This document shows, piece by piece, positions 22,735 to 34,200 of a stretch of DNA of 64,000 bases. The notes beneath the pieces were generated by a model. It saw nothing but the letters and a program-made list of their open reading frames with translations, searched no databases and was not told where the DNA came from. The translations under genes and the position numbers were made by a program. This DNA is from Narthecium ossifragum (Eukaryota > Streptophyta > Magnoliopsida > Dioscoreales > Nartheciaceae): the NCBI GenBank assembly GCA_963920575.1, contig OY986965.1, positions 22,828,047 to 22,892,046 on the forward strand, given 5' to 3'. How positions within the stretch are numbered: position 1 is the first letter of the stretch; each line of letters begins with the position of its first letter.

Positions 22735-23254
22735 CCCGACCCCGCCCCACCCCACCCCGATAATTACCGCAACCCGATCTCGACCCCGCACACCTGAACC
22801 ATGTCCCACCCCGTTTCAAATTTTTTTGACATATTGACTACATTATATCTAATAACACACTAAAGACTTATCATCTTAAAAAACAATTCAAACAAAACTT
22901 GTCTCTATGAAATGATCTAAACATGAATTGTATCAATAACAACTCAAAAATATTATCCAAACATGATTAGGTTAAGACTTTTTAGGAAAACGAATTATAG
23001 TGAGGTAATATATCACTATATTAATTATTATAAATATCCAATGGTGGGGGGTGTCCTTCCCTGACCCCGCCCCGACCCCGATCAGGGTTTTACACACTTC
23101 CCCCAAACCCGATTCCGAACCCGTTTAGGGTTCCCTGAACCTGCCCCATTAGGGACGGGGGTGGGGCGGGACCCTATCGGGGCAGGGCAAATTGCCATCC
23201 CTACTTAGAATAAAGGGCGTTGATTGGTATACATGTTGACGTCATATGTGCATT

Positions 23255-23790
23255 ACACATGCCCGAATCGGTAGTGGACTACCGATTCTTTCATTGTTCT
23301 ACCGATGGACTAGATCAATGAATCAGTAGTAGATTCACTACCGATTCTTTCATTGTTCTACCGATGGACTAGATCAATGAATCGGTAGTAGATTACCGAT
23401 TGAATTATTCATCAAGTCCATTGGTAGTGAGATACCGATGGACTCTATCAATGAATCGATATCTCACTACCGATACCAATTAATCGGTAGTGTACTACCG
23501 ATTCATTAATGGATTACATGGATAAATTGGTAGTACAATACCGGTGGCATGTGCATTACATATGCTTGCACTACTGATTCATTAATGTAATCCATCGGTA
23601 GATCACTACCGATGGACTACATGGATTAATTGGTAGTACACTATCGGTGGCATGTGCATTACACATGCTTGCACTACCGATTCATTAATGTAGTCCATCA
23701 GTAGATCACTACTGATGGACTACATGGATAAATTGGTAGTACACTACCGGTGGCATTATGTGCATTACACATGCCTGCACATGCCACCTG
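23255..23790. repeat. Palindromic tandem repeats of ACTACCGAT / ATCGGTAGT
   Basis: About 535 bp is built from alternating direct and inverted copies of (A)CTACCGATGGACTA and ATCGGTAGT. Higher-order units of about 110 bp contain GTGCATTACACATGC, ATTCATTAATG and CTACATGGAT. This density of short inverted motifs resembles the subterminal repeats of CACTA elements, but no CACTA terminus was seen, so the class is left open. Confidence 0.7.
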
Positions 23791-24079
23791 TCCATGTGCA
23801 CAAATTATTTTCCTAGAACAAAAGCCTCGCCAATCCTCTTACCAACAGTTATAGTTGGTTTTTCAAATTTTGTGACAAAAATACCCTCATCTATTGCGAC
23901 AATCCCCTAACTTAGATTCATCCAACTATCAGCATCCATCAGCCGCCGCCGCCCTTGTCGGTTGTCTCTTCCCCTCTAGCGAACCACCATCGTCTCCGTC
24001 AATTAGTTCCGATGAAGTCACGGCCAGCCAATCAGTGTCAGTAATGTCAAGGAATCCAAATACTATCTTAATTAAGTAC

Positions 24080-24590
24080 CTCCTGCACATAAGCACATTC
24101 AAAGAGTGCAAGAGGACTGCAAGTTTACTATGTAATGTTTTCCAAATAAATTGCTTAATTCTTGGTCCAGCTGACAGTTTCCAAACACTCCTCCAAACAC
24201 TTGCTTCTTCATATCTGTTACTCTTGATCTTCTTATGAATTACAAAGTTATAAGCTGAAGCAGTAGTGACCAAACCGGAATTGTGCATGCTCCACTTACA
24301 GCTATCCTCGGCGATAATTGGCACTTGACAAATTTCCTCCACTAAGCTTGGATGCCCAAAAGAGCATAACTTATCAAGGTCCCACGAGGCCCCATCTTGT
24401 AACTCCTCCACCCTTGCTTCCTGATAATTACCATCCATATTGAACATTCCTGGTGTCTTGACTAGTGGACCATCTAACAACCAGTTATCATATAAAATGC
24501 TGATGGAGCTTCCCATCCCAAGTTTGCATATCAATCCATACCGAACCTCGTCAGCCGCATCACATAAAGCCTTCCAATGCGTCGATCCAT
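24080..24590 (-). mobile_element. LINE ORF2 fragment (zf-RVT region)
   Basis: Minus-strand translation reads MGSSISILYDNWLLDGPL, then SVWRSVWKLSAGPRIKQFIW and KTLHSKLAVLLHSLN. This is the C-terminal region of plant LINE ORF2 (zf-RVT type), between the reverse transcriptase and RNase H domains. Conserved cysteines that should follow are lost. No poly(A) tail or target duplication was recognised. Confidence 0.7.
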
Positions 24591-24599
24591 ATATGAATT

Positions 24600-25334
24600 C
24601 TCTCCTATTTGGTGAGAGTCATCAGCGTTGGCAGGACTTCGTTTTCGCACATTCCACGGCTTGTGAACGGGGCGGCAGATTTTGCAGCGCGGTGGGCGCT
24701 TAGAGCAGTAGCCGGGACTATATCTGTGTTGGCCCAGGATGATGGGGTTTAGCACCCTGCTGTTAGTGTTTTGTTACCAAGACTCCGGGGTTAACTAATC
24801 AAAAAGACGCCATGATGTGATGTGGAGCCAAGTTTATGCGGATAAAAAATTCTTTTTATTTTATCATATATGAAATAAAGCATACTTGATGATAAGGCAA
24901 TTTATCCAAGTATCCAAAATTTAAAGAAATTATGCGTCTTTCTCGTGACGTTCTCAAATTCCCACTGCATAGTCTCTGGACGACGATATGCATATCACAA
25001 CTCCTAACTCAGAAGAGCTATTTAATGAACAATAGAACGTGTCCATTCTTGACACCTTTCTAACGATTGAACACCATAATTTATAGGAACCGCCGCCAAT
25101 TCTGGGGAAACAAAAAACAAAAAAAGCATAGAAATGCTGCCATACGACTTCCCACAGCATCTCAGTATATAGTTTCTGCTCATCTTATTTTTACACAAAA
25201 GTGTATTAATACAACATAAACGTCCAACAAACTACCTGATTCTCGGTGATACATTAAGCGAGAATAAGATAAGCATGTAAAGATCAAAACCTTAAAAACA
25301 GATTAAAACAGGGAAAAAGAAGGCAATGCACAAA
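24600..25334. other. Non-coding DNA downstream of CYP98A
   Basis: No coding sequence was seen. The right part (about 25200-25334) must include the 3' UTR of the minus-strand CYP98A gene. Confidence 0.5.
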
Positions 25335-27065
25335 TTACATGTCAACAGCCATGCGTTTGTACAGGTGTGACGGCAGCCGTGGCGTCGGCACGGCCTGCAG
25401 CGGGGTGTGCATGAATGTGACCATGCCAGGGTTCTCTGACATGTCGACCTCCTCCGGCAGGACTCCATCCGGCAGCGTCCATTTGAAGTGGTGCAGAAGG
25501 TGGCCGAGCATCGAAGCCACCAGGTTGATGCCTAACTGTGCGCCGGGGCACACGCGCCGCCCGGCACCAAACGGCAGCACGCGGAAGTCATTACCTTTGA
25601 TGTCAATGTTCTCTTCTTCGAACCTCTCCGGCCGGAACTCCAATGGCTCCTTCCACGCTTTGGGGTCGCGGGCGATGGCCCATACATTGACATGCACGTT
25701 GGAGCCCTTGGGGATGTCATAGCCGCCGATCTTGACGCTAGCGTTGGCCTTGTGGGGGAGCATGAGCGGCGTCGGCGGGTGGAGCCGCAAGGCCTCCTTC
25801 ACGACGCAGTTGAGGTAGGGGAGGTTGGCGAAATCAGCCTCAGTCATGACACGGTCGGTGCCGACGACACGGTCGAGCTCTTCTTGCACCTTTGCCTGCA
25901 CTCTCGGATTCCTCGCCAGCTCTGCCATGGCCCATTCCACCGTGATCACCGTCGTGTCCATCCCCGCCGTGATCATGTCCTGCTCATGGATACCATTGTT
26001 GTTGGACTATAAATATATATTGTTGTTGGACTAGAAAACTATTAACTCGATCTCCCTAGCTAGAGAGATTTAGAGAGATTTAGAGAGAGAGAGAGAGAGA
26101 GAGAGAGTACCCAAAGGAGCCCGATGATGGTGTCCTCGCTGAGATCATACTTGGCCTGGAGGGTGAGCAGAGCATCGACGAAGTGGTGCTTGGCGTCGCC
26201 GCTCTGCTCGCGAGCGCGCGTGTGCTCGTCCATGATGGCCTTGGTGAGGCGGTCCCGGCGCGCACCGTGCTTGGCGAAGGCGTCCTCGTCCAGAGGGAAC
26301 ATCCACCTCAGCCATGGCACGTACTCTCCTAGGGAGAGTGATGCACCGAACTTGAGGCCATTGGCGACGATGGCCTTGAACTCTTGGCCTTGCTCGTCGA
26401 CCACGCCGGCCGAGTTCACGAAGCGCTTCCCGAACGCCAGCCTTGTTATGTTGTTGAAGGCCACCCTTGAAAGATAGTCCCTTACGACCAAAGCCTTGCC
26501 GTTGTTGTCTGCCAAATTAAGAACAGAGTGAGATCCATGAGCCTTGTTATTTTCATTAGTTTAAACTTTTCAAATAATTTTGATGATTTTACAAAATTTC
26601 AGAATATTGGGTTCAATATTCACATGTTAATACATGCTTTTCTATTAGCTAGAAGCCTAGAATAGGGTGAGGGAGCCTGATATGGTGTACCAAACATTAG
26701 CTTTTAGACAATGAAGTTAGATTCCTTTCATTAGCTTGAGTTTTTGGGACAACTTGTGATACCAATTGGGTCTTTCAATGTAGGTTAATGGTGGACCCAA
26801 AAGTTGGTGTGGACAAGATAAACAGCAGGCGAGATTGAATCAAATGTGGACTTTGCTGGCAAGCAAAGAAAGACCTACTCCACCAGCAAACGTGTCATGC
26901 TCGCAGGCTTTCCGCAGCAACCCACCAACCCCACAACCAACCACAAACCACAACCAAAGCTGACAAAGACCAGACCCATTTTTTTTTCCAATTGCATTTC
27001 TGTCAATTGATTTCCACATTGATTAATGGGGGATACCTATCTGTCTTAGATTCATGAAAATCTAA

Positions 27066-27102
<37 letters not shown>

Positions 27103-27850
27103 TAGTAAGTTGGGTACTACAAGATGTAGTTATATTGTCCCTCTTTGACAGGAGATGCACAACCACATCAAGCACATCATAAATTTATAAGCACCAAGAA
27201 ATCTATCTAGTCGCCATGATGCCACCAATTCAGTCAATTGTGAATCCAAAAGTTAATTTGCTTAATCCATATAGACACACTACTTCATGTGTGCAAATTG
27301 ATATAGCTTCTAGTAGCAGCAAATTAGACTTATAGGGGAAAAGGTTGACTTAGAGCTAACCGGGAAGAGTGCAGTCCTGGAAGATGGATTCAACCATGGC
27401 GGTGACCTCGTCCTCTCGGATTGGCCGAAGAGCCTCTAGCCGGCGCGGCGCGAACAGCTCCAGGTTGCACACCTTCCGGACAGTCACGTAGTGGGGGCCG
27501 TAGTCGGCCCAGATGAGGTCCTTCCCGTCCCTGCTGAACCGGGCGGCGGACCGGCTCCTCGGCCGGTCGGCCAGCTGCTGGTCGTTCTCCTTCAGCACCT
27601 GGCGCGCCAGCTCCGAGCTGGACACCACCACGTTGAGGGTCGTCCCGAACCAGACCGACATGATCGGCCCGTACGTCTCCGCCCACTCCGAGAAGCATCT
27701 GAACCGGACCGGCTGGATGTCTTTTAGATTCCCCACCACCGGCCTCGGCCGCGGCCCCGGCGGCAGCCTTGGCCGGCTCTTCTGGTAGACGGCGAAGGCC
27801 ACAAACATGGCTAGTAGGCTCAAAGCTAAGGGGAGGATGGGCAGATCCAT
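25335..27850 (-). CDS. CYP98A: CYP98A, p-coumaroyl shikimate/quinate 3'-hydroxylase, three exons
   Basis: The exons are 27850-27361 (phase 1), 26508-26111 and 25979-25335, giving 510 aa, the usual CYP98A length. An N-terminal membrane anchor (residues 1-20) is followed by the proline hinge [10 protein letters not shown]. The I-helix is AGMDTT, the K-helix ExxR is KEALR, and FRPERF follows. The heme loop [11 protein letters not shown] holds the cysteine ligand. The C-terminus ends [12 protein letters not shown]. The exon 2 sequence [15 protein letters not shown] is typical of the subfamily. The enzyme is an ER-bound monooxygenase that adds the 3-hydroxyl group to p-coumaroyl shikimate. It directs phenylpropanoid flux to caffeoyl, guaiacyl and syringyl units of lignin and to chlorogenic acid. 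It needs a P450 reductase. The frame is intact. A broken duplicate lies 5-7 kb away. Confidence 0.96.
26085..26107. repeat. (GA)n microsatellite in CYP98A intron 2
   Basis: A GA run sits directly next to the intron 2 donor. A shorter, impure GA run is present at the same place in the pseudogene (18667-18699). Confidence 0.85.
27065..27100. repeat. (CT)n microsatellite in CYP98A intron 1
   Basis: A near-perfect run of CT dinucleotides inside the 852-bp first intron. Confidence 0.9.
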
Positions 27851-27881
27851 TGTTGAATTCGATCGATCGAGAGAGAAGGGA

Positions 27882-27898
27882 GGGGGGGGGGGGGGGGG
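27882..27898. repeat. 17-base G run (C tract in the CYP98A 5' leader)
   Basis: Seventeen consecutive G on the plus strand correspond to a C tract about 32 bases upstream of the CYP98A start codon. The exact length is prone to sequencing error. Confidence 0.8.
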
Positions 27899-27933
27899 TG
27901 GCGGTTTGGTGCGTAGGGATGTGGATTGGATTC

Positions 27934-27948
27934 AACCATATATAAGAA
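27934..27948 (-). promoter_or_regulatory. Possible TATA box of CYP98A
   Basis: The minus strand reads TTCTTATATATGGTT about 85-100 bp upstream of the ATG, a plausible distance for a TATA box with a leader of about 60 bases. Confidence 0.4.
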
Positions 27949-28025
27949 AAGGGCAGGATGGTAGTAGGTGAAGTTAATATATATAATTTAAGTTTAGTGG
28001 TGATGTAATGCTATTATTATTACAC

Positions 28026-28232
28026 CCCGTCTGGTACAAAAATAATTAATCCGAATAACTTTTATTTCGAGTTAGGAGGAAATATTCCTCTTATTTCATA
28101 TTTTATTCCTAGACATCTATAAAAAGTTAACATCATTTCATTTATTACTCATTTTTATTTTATTTTTATCTCAAATAATTATTATTATTTAATGTAAAAT
28201 AACTTTTATCCTCGTATCAAACGGGACCCTAG
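28026..28232. mobile_element. MITE-like element upstream of CYP98A
   Basis: The left end CCCCGTCTGGTAC and the right end GTATCAAACGGGA are inverted. Next inward, ATAACTTTTATTT on the left faces AAATAACTTTTATCC on the right. The interior is AT-rich. No clear target duplication was found. Confidence 0.45.
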
Positions 28233-28879
28233 TGTGTTGAGACCAAACATCGGCTTTGATTAAGACTTTATTCTTTTGGTATTGGGTATTTTAGTATTAT
28301 ACCATCCATACAGGAACATGGTAATTTATGCGTTTTTGGGGGTGAGGAGGAGCGATTGGTGGCACCATGTTTGGCGCTACAAAGATGGGACCTGTGGTGT
28401 GGAATTGAGCTGTTGATGTTGTTGGCATCACAGCAATGACATGCTTATGATCTCTTTTGTGGCAGGGTTCAATAGGTGCTTGCTTTTGTGTAGCTATTTG
28501 TTTGATTGAGAGACGCCAACGAAGCTCACCCACTTCCTTGTTAGGAGAAAAAGCTCGAAAACCATGTAGGGAAGGCAATGGTTTTGGTATACGGTGGGCC
28601 TTGTATACTGTGGGAGGACCAAGCTTCTTGATCCTGGTCGAGAAGGGTTTGGTGAGATAACTATGGGCTTGGATTTAGAAAATCAGATGGTACTAACTAC
28701 TACAGGTACTACTTGATGAAAATAATGATTTCTTTTTTCTTTAAAAAAAAACTGAGCCTTTTAGCTTGGCTCAAAGCTTGGGTAAATACCCCATGCAAAT
28801 GGCATGCTTATTTTTTTCTTTTAAAAAATAGTGATTCCTCATTCACCCCAACCTCATGCATGAGATTACAAACCTTTTA

Positions 28880-29077
28880 GGGCCTGTTTGGTATTGTATT
28901 AAGGGGGTTATCCCCACACTTATCCTCAAATATAAAAAATAATCATTACTACTTTATCCATCTATCACCATCACTCTATTTTTTCTTATCCCCATTCCTT
29001 AACCCAGAGTAAACTAATCTCAAAATCCCTTAATCCTCATTAATCTGAAATAAACAAACCCCACACCAAACACCCCC
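28880..29077. mobile_element. PIF/Harbinger-like MITE, TSD TTA
   Basis: The 198-bp element has ends GGGCCTGTTTGGT and ACCAAACACCCCC, flanked by TTA at 28877-28879 and 29078-29080. Its interior is closely similar to 1208-1414. Confidence 0.8.
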
Positions 29078-29185
29078 TTAACCACTGCACTGCTACATTG
29101 GTTGTCATGAAAGCAATGACATAGAATTGGGCATTCATGTTGCTTCCGTCACATTTCAGGGATAAAACTTAACTATTATTTCTAA

Positions 29186-30123
29186 GGGTTATTTGCATAT
29201 ACCCCCCTGAAAAAGGTTTATTTTACATATACCCCCTTAAAAAACAAAATTTGCATGAGAAACCTTGAAAATCTTGATTATTTGCATATAACCCCTCGGG
29301 TTAATTGGGAATGGAATATTCGGTGCGCAAGCTAACAGAGGCTAACGGTGGAAGCTGAAATTACTAAAATACCCTTACCCCTACCCCTATATATGCTTCC
29401 TTCTCCCTTCTACCTCCTCCGACCCGACGATTGTTGGGGCAAGGGCTTCAAATCCTCTGATGACATATCTCCTCATCCTCCGGCGACCTAGCTATCTCCT
29501 CATCGGCAGCAAACTTCTCCCAATTTCTCTCTATTTCTCTTGATTTCTGCCAATTTCCATCCTCTATAGATCGATTTCCTCGTCAATTTAACCATGAAGA
29601 AGTCTCCATCTTCTTCCTCCACCTTAGGTTCGCACAATACACCCTATATGACTTGTCGTTGCCATGAATCCTGCTCCATCTGACAATCCAATCACACCAA
29701 CAGCAAAGGTAGAAAGTTTCTGGGCCGTTCCAGATATAAGGTATTAATCTCATTGTTTTTTTTTACATTTCGAAAGGTTGAACTCCACTCCATCTTTTAC
29801 CCTAGTCTTATTTTCTCAGAGCATGGATGATGCTAGTTGCCATCCAAGCCCATGCAGTAGCTCTAAAAACCCTTGCCCCAACAATCGTCGGGTCGGAGGA
29901 GGGAGAAGGAAGCATATATAGGGGTAGGGGTAAGGGTATTTTAGTAATTTCAACTTCCACCGTTAGCATCCGTTAGCTTGCGCACCGAATATTCCATTCC
30001 CAATTAACCCGAGGGGCTATATGCAAATAATCAAGATTTTCAAGGTTTCTGATGCAAATTTTGTTTTTTTAAGGGGGTATATGTAAAATAAACTTTTTTC
30101 AGGGGGGTATATGCAAATAACCC
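29186..30123. mobile_element. Mutator-like element (Pack-MULE type), 9-bp TSD TATTTCTAA
   Basis: Long terminal inverted repeats of about 255-270 bp (29186-29455 and 29868-30123) begin GGGTTATTTGCATATACCCC and are about 97% identical by eye. The 9-bp duplication TATTTCTAA lies at 29177-29185 and 30124-30132. Long inverted repeats plus a 9-bp duplication are the Mutator signature. The 410-bp interior has no transposase and instead carries a GRF zinc-finger-like exon. High repeat identity suggests recent activity. Confidence 0.9.
29594..29740 (+). pseudogene. Captured exon resembling a GRF-type zinc finger gene
   Basis: From ATG 29594 one frame reads MKKSPSSSSTLGS..., TCRCHES, a TGA at 29681-29683, then TNSKGRKFLGRSRYK, ending exactly at a GTATTA donor-like site. 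The serine-rich start, CxC pair and (N)xGRxFxGCxRYK block match plant GRF zinc-finger proteins as I recall them. Here the third cysteine reads as arginine and there is one stop. The exon is therefore dead and was most likely carried in by the Mutator-like element. Confidence 0.5.
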
Positions 30124-30132
30124 TATTTCTAA

Positions 30133-31215
30133 ATTCTTTTTCATGCGCTTCAACAAACAGAAGGTTCTTGTGCAAAAACACTATAAATTTAAGGCACATG
30201 CAGACGTTTATATAAGTCTTCTGTCCAAATATTTCTCAACCGGGCTAGCTCTCGAGTTTAGACACCTAGACGGGAGTTTGAATAATGTTCTACTGCTTAA
30301 GAAAAAACTTCATTTCCTGACGTATTGATATTCGAAGATAACAGGGGACGTCCACATGGAGTAGTAGGCAACGAAGCAAGTTAGGTGTAGACCAAGAAAT
30401 CATCATCAAAATACGTATTTGGTGATCTCTACAGTCAATCGAAGCAAGGGACGTCAATTATACACACCACCCGGTTTCCAATCTTCGCTTTTCTAACACG
30501 ACCTAACACCAAAAAGTAAACATCTCCTTTTCTAACCTAACTATATATGTATATATACACCAGAAAATGGATATTACTTTCTTAAAAGTAACTTAATGGA
30601 CAGGTAACACAAACCCTGTTGGGAAAGAGAAACATAGCTGTCTTTATGGCATTTGAGATGTGAACTTCGTAGGAAATCAGTCATCCAATTGGCAGGATTC
30701 TTCAATCCACGCAATTCCGGATCATCATTCTATGCAAGGATATCCTTGGTAAATGATGGTTTGCTATATGACCAAAAGCAGAATGGTAACATTTTACAGT
30801 AATCAAGTTGAGTTCTTGGTATCCAAATGTATTGTACATTGTACATCATCATCTTTCTTCCTGATACAGAAATAATTATACATTGGACACAAACCACAAC
30901 TCCATTGGAGCCAAAAAAAAACAAAGGAAAGAAAAGGACAAAAAAGGAAGGAAAAGCAGGAACAATCATGAACAAGCCTCCAATCAGATAAAGTGAAGTG
31001 ATAACAGCTCTCGAGTGCCTCCGAAATGCCAATGGACACCGGAGCTGTTAAAAATTGGCAGAAAATAATGATTGAACCTGCTAAAATACTAATTTTTGTA
31101 ACAGGATATCGAAGGATGGTAGGACCATAAGAGTAATCTGTACTTTTGGATGCATAGGAAAGTAAGAGGCACTATATTGACGCTCAAGTTTAGCCATCTC
31201 TTTTTTTTTTTTTAC
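30133..31215. other. Non-coding DNA downstream of the divergent P450
   Basis: No coding sequence could be supported. The sequence immediately left of 31216 must contain the P450 3' UTR. Confidence 0.5.
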
Positions 31216-34200
31216 TCACTTATCCCTTCTCACGATAACAATTTTTGGGCATGGAAGATGCTGAGTGATGCAGTCTTCGACGCTCAGGTTTGGATCGTTC
31301 CGAGAACTTGGCTGGAGCCTTACCTGCAAAAAGATTTGCAAGACAAATTATCAACTCGTTGATAAAACAACAAACAGTTCATCTACAAAGTCTATCAAGT
31401 CTCTTTTTTGCATGATCTGCTTTGAATCAGCAGAAATATTCAAGATTCATATATGGTCATCCATGCACAAATGAAACAAAACTTTATGTCAGGTAGCAAC
31501 CAAATGCACTCGAACCAATGCTTATATCAGCCAGTTGAGCAAAACAAATTCACAACTACGACTTAAACAAAAATCACACATGCCAAGTTTTCTTCCAATA
31601 CACTTGAGAAACACAGAAAATGGGGCAAAAAAATATAAATCAATTGAGTGTAGATATAAAATGTGCCAGCCAATTAGGAACTGTTTTGGAATACATTGCA
31701 GCCTAGGAGGAGCAGAAACTTTGATGAACTATATGCTTTCCAGCAATGCTCGAATGAACATTTCAATTTGCAACTACAAGGGATCCCAGCCAACAAAAGA
31801 AAATCTCCATAATCGCAGCTTGTAGGAACAAAAATCAACCACAAATCTCAAGAAACAGTTACAGACACTATTAAGCTATATCAAATGACTCAACTGCACC
31901 ATTCACGGGTTTCATGCCAGATCTCAAACTCACCTGTCAGATATTCCCAAGAGGGGTTATAAGTCATCAAATAATCAAACCATTTAAAAAAAAATCCTGC
32001 TTCTTGGAAGAACTAAAGGCACCAAAACCAGAAAAGCAAAAAAAAGAAAAAAATTCTAACCTCATACTTCTCCAGCAATGATGCAAATAATTTTGCAATT
32101 CCAAGAACTGCAAACTTTTGGCCAACACATGCTCGTGTACCAGATCCAAAAGGAAGAAATGCATCATTATCATTTGTTGCCATTAACATGGAAGAGAGCA
32201 CACCAGAATCCTTGCATCCTTCAGATGTATCTGGGTATATGGGTAACAAAACCAAGTGGTTTCAGAGAAGAGAAGTGCATCTTCGTTGGAAAACCAAATA
32301 ACAGGGGAATACAGACAGCTGAAAAATAGACTCCATTATTGAATAAGATGAAACGGACAACCCAGTTCGATGCCATATCTTCAGAAATAAAACAGCATGA
32401 AAGAATTGTGGCAACTTCATTTGAAAACCTATATTTCTGTATGTAGCATTAGAAAGAAATATCTAGTTCAATAATGATATCAAATGCATAAACTTGTGAA
32501 GAAGTTCAAGGTGCCAAATCAGATACTTTTGGATGAGCATTTACCTCCATGATCAAGGGCTTTTGGCATGAATCGAAGAGGATTGAACTGGGAGGCATCT
32601 TTGCCCCAAATAGTATTATCCATCTGAATTAACTGTAGTGGAACAACCACAATTGCCCCTGCTGGCAAAGTTATATTGGCATTAAGGCACAAGTCTGCAA
32701 GTTAAAAGATAGTCATTACTAAAACGAGTGAGGTACCCAGGAGGATCCAGCTCTAATAGGGAACAGAATACGGCAAGAAAAAGAATAGTCATATCTTCAT
32801 TCGACCACATATTTAAAAGCTAACGGCAGCAGTGAACTTGGAAAAAAGAGCAAACGCTAGAAAAATAGAAGCATATGAGACATGTTGGATCCAATGACTA
32901 TAAAAAAACACTAAATCTCTAGCCATATCAGCCAGGGGAGACAATTTTTGCAGTAGAATGAACTGATGATGCAAAGGAGCCAAAGCTAGCTACCAATATC
33001 TAATAGTGAGAGGCAGAAACCACTAAGATAGAAACTCCAGCTGAGTCTAGAAGTTTTCTAAGAGATAAGTCTAAATGCATGCAACATTTAAACCAAGACT
33101 TCTAGAAGCATAGGCGTTATCTCGATTTTTAGCCACCACAAAACCTGGCATAATCCTACAAAAAATTTCCTTGTAAGATAGACAAGCTTCACTATAAAAA
33201 AAGAACAGGGACTTACAAAAGCGGCAGGCCATGAACAAAGTTTATAATGATCTGCAAGGCACAGAATCTAGAGAGTATCATAAAAAGAATGGTCCCTTAG
33301 ATCCAGGCAAATGATGACAGAAACAAAATAGTCACAAATCAAACAAAGCAAAAGCTTGAGCACTTAGAAATGTGAGCTATTTTCCGCCACAACGATCAAG
33401 AAATGCTGATTGTGAACAAATAAGTACCGATCAGGAACAGAATTTTGAAACAGCAGCATATAGACACCCTTGTGTTACATTATTTTCATTGGTAACTTTA
33501 GATGAATCTGCTAGATATTGCAGCATACAAAGAGCCATATCAAGCTAAGGCGTATCTCTTTGTTAATGTCATACAATAATCATCAACGCTTTCCAGAAAC
33601 TTCTATCCTTAATGGCCGTAGAAAAATCTTTTAATTGCCTAATTTGCACAACCCATCTGAACCTCATTTGTTAGAATCTGGGTCAACAGCCATCAAATCA
33701 CAAAGTTTCATATGGAAGGTGGAACACATGACAAGGTCTACTTGAGTCTCACAAGTTAGACCCTTGCAGAAATGAATACAACATGAGTGTATACCGTGCT
33801 TTAAAGAGCATCTTTGCAGCAATGGTCCAGCTGGCAGAAAACGAGCTGATTCGTACACTACAGCCAACAAAAAATGCATCTTCTCCACGTCATTGTGATC
33901 TTCCTTGGACGATTCTTCGTGCACTGTGGTGATTTCTGAATATATCTGCACAGAGAAGGACAAAATGGTGACATGAAGAAAAACTAGTTAACTACTGATA
34001 TCGGTCATCTATCTTAACAGTTAATACTATTCACATTTCATCTGCAGAAACCTGTAGCGATAGCTAAGCACGCATCCTCCAAGAAAAGTCTTAACTTTTG
34101 CAATACTTTAATCGCAATAAAACACTCTGTGGAAACATAAGGAACTTTCTAATTGAGCGCTCAAAAGCCCAAAAGCTCCAACATAATTAATTGCCCAAAC

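Larger units (their letters stand above)
20165..23203. mobile_element. hAT-type MITE, TSD CTTAGAAT, split by a solo LTR
   Basis: The ends are TAGGGACGGCAACGGGGCGGG and ..TTGCCATCCCTA, flanked by CTTAGAAT at 20157-20164 and 23204-23211. Removing the solo LTR and one CCCGA copy leaves about 532 bp, similar to the 559-bp relative at 44401-44959. The two share interior sequence (ttgacatatt.a.tatattatatctaataacacattaaagac) and GC-rich CCCCGACCCCG arms. It inserted into exon 2 of the CYP98A pseudogene. Confidence 0.88.

Noticed and set aside
27390..27935. 181-aa minus-strand ORF overlapping CYP98A exon 1
   Set aside because: It is a GC-rich shadow frame of a clear P450 exon, with arginine/proline/alanine-rich composition only.
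27955..27975. AC element (MYB site) upstream of CYP98A
   Set aside because: The minus strand reads CACCTACTACC, which is close to but not a match for the ACCTACC/ACCAACC lignin elements.
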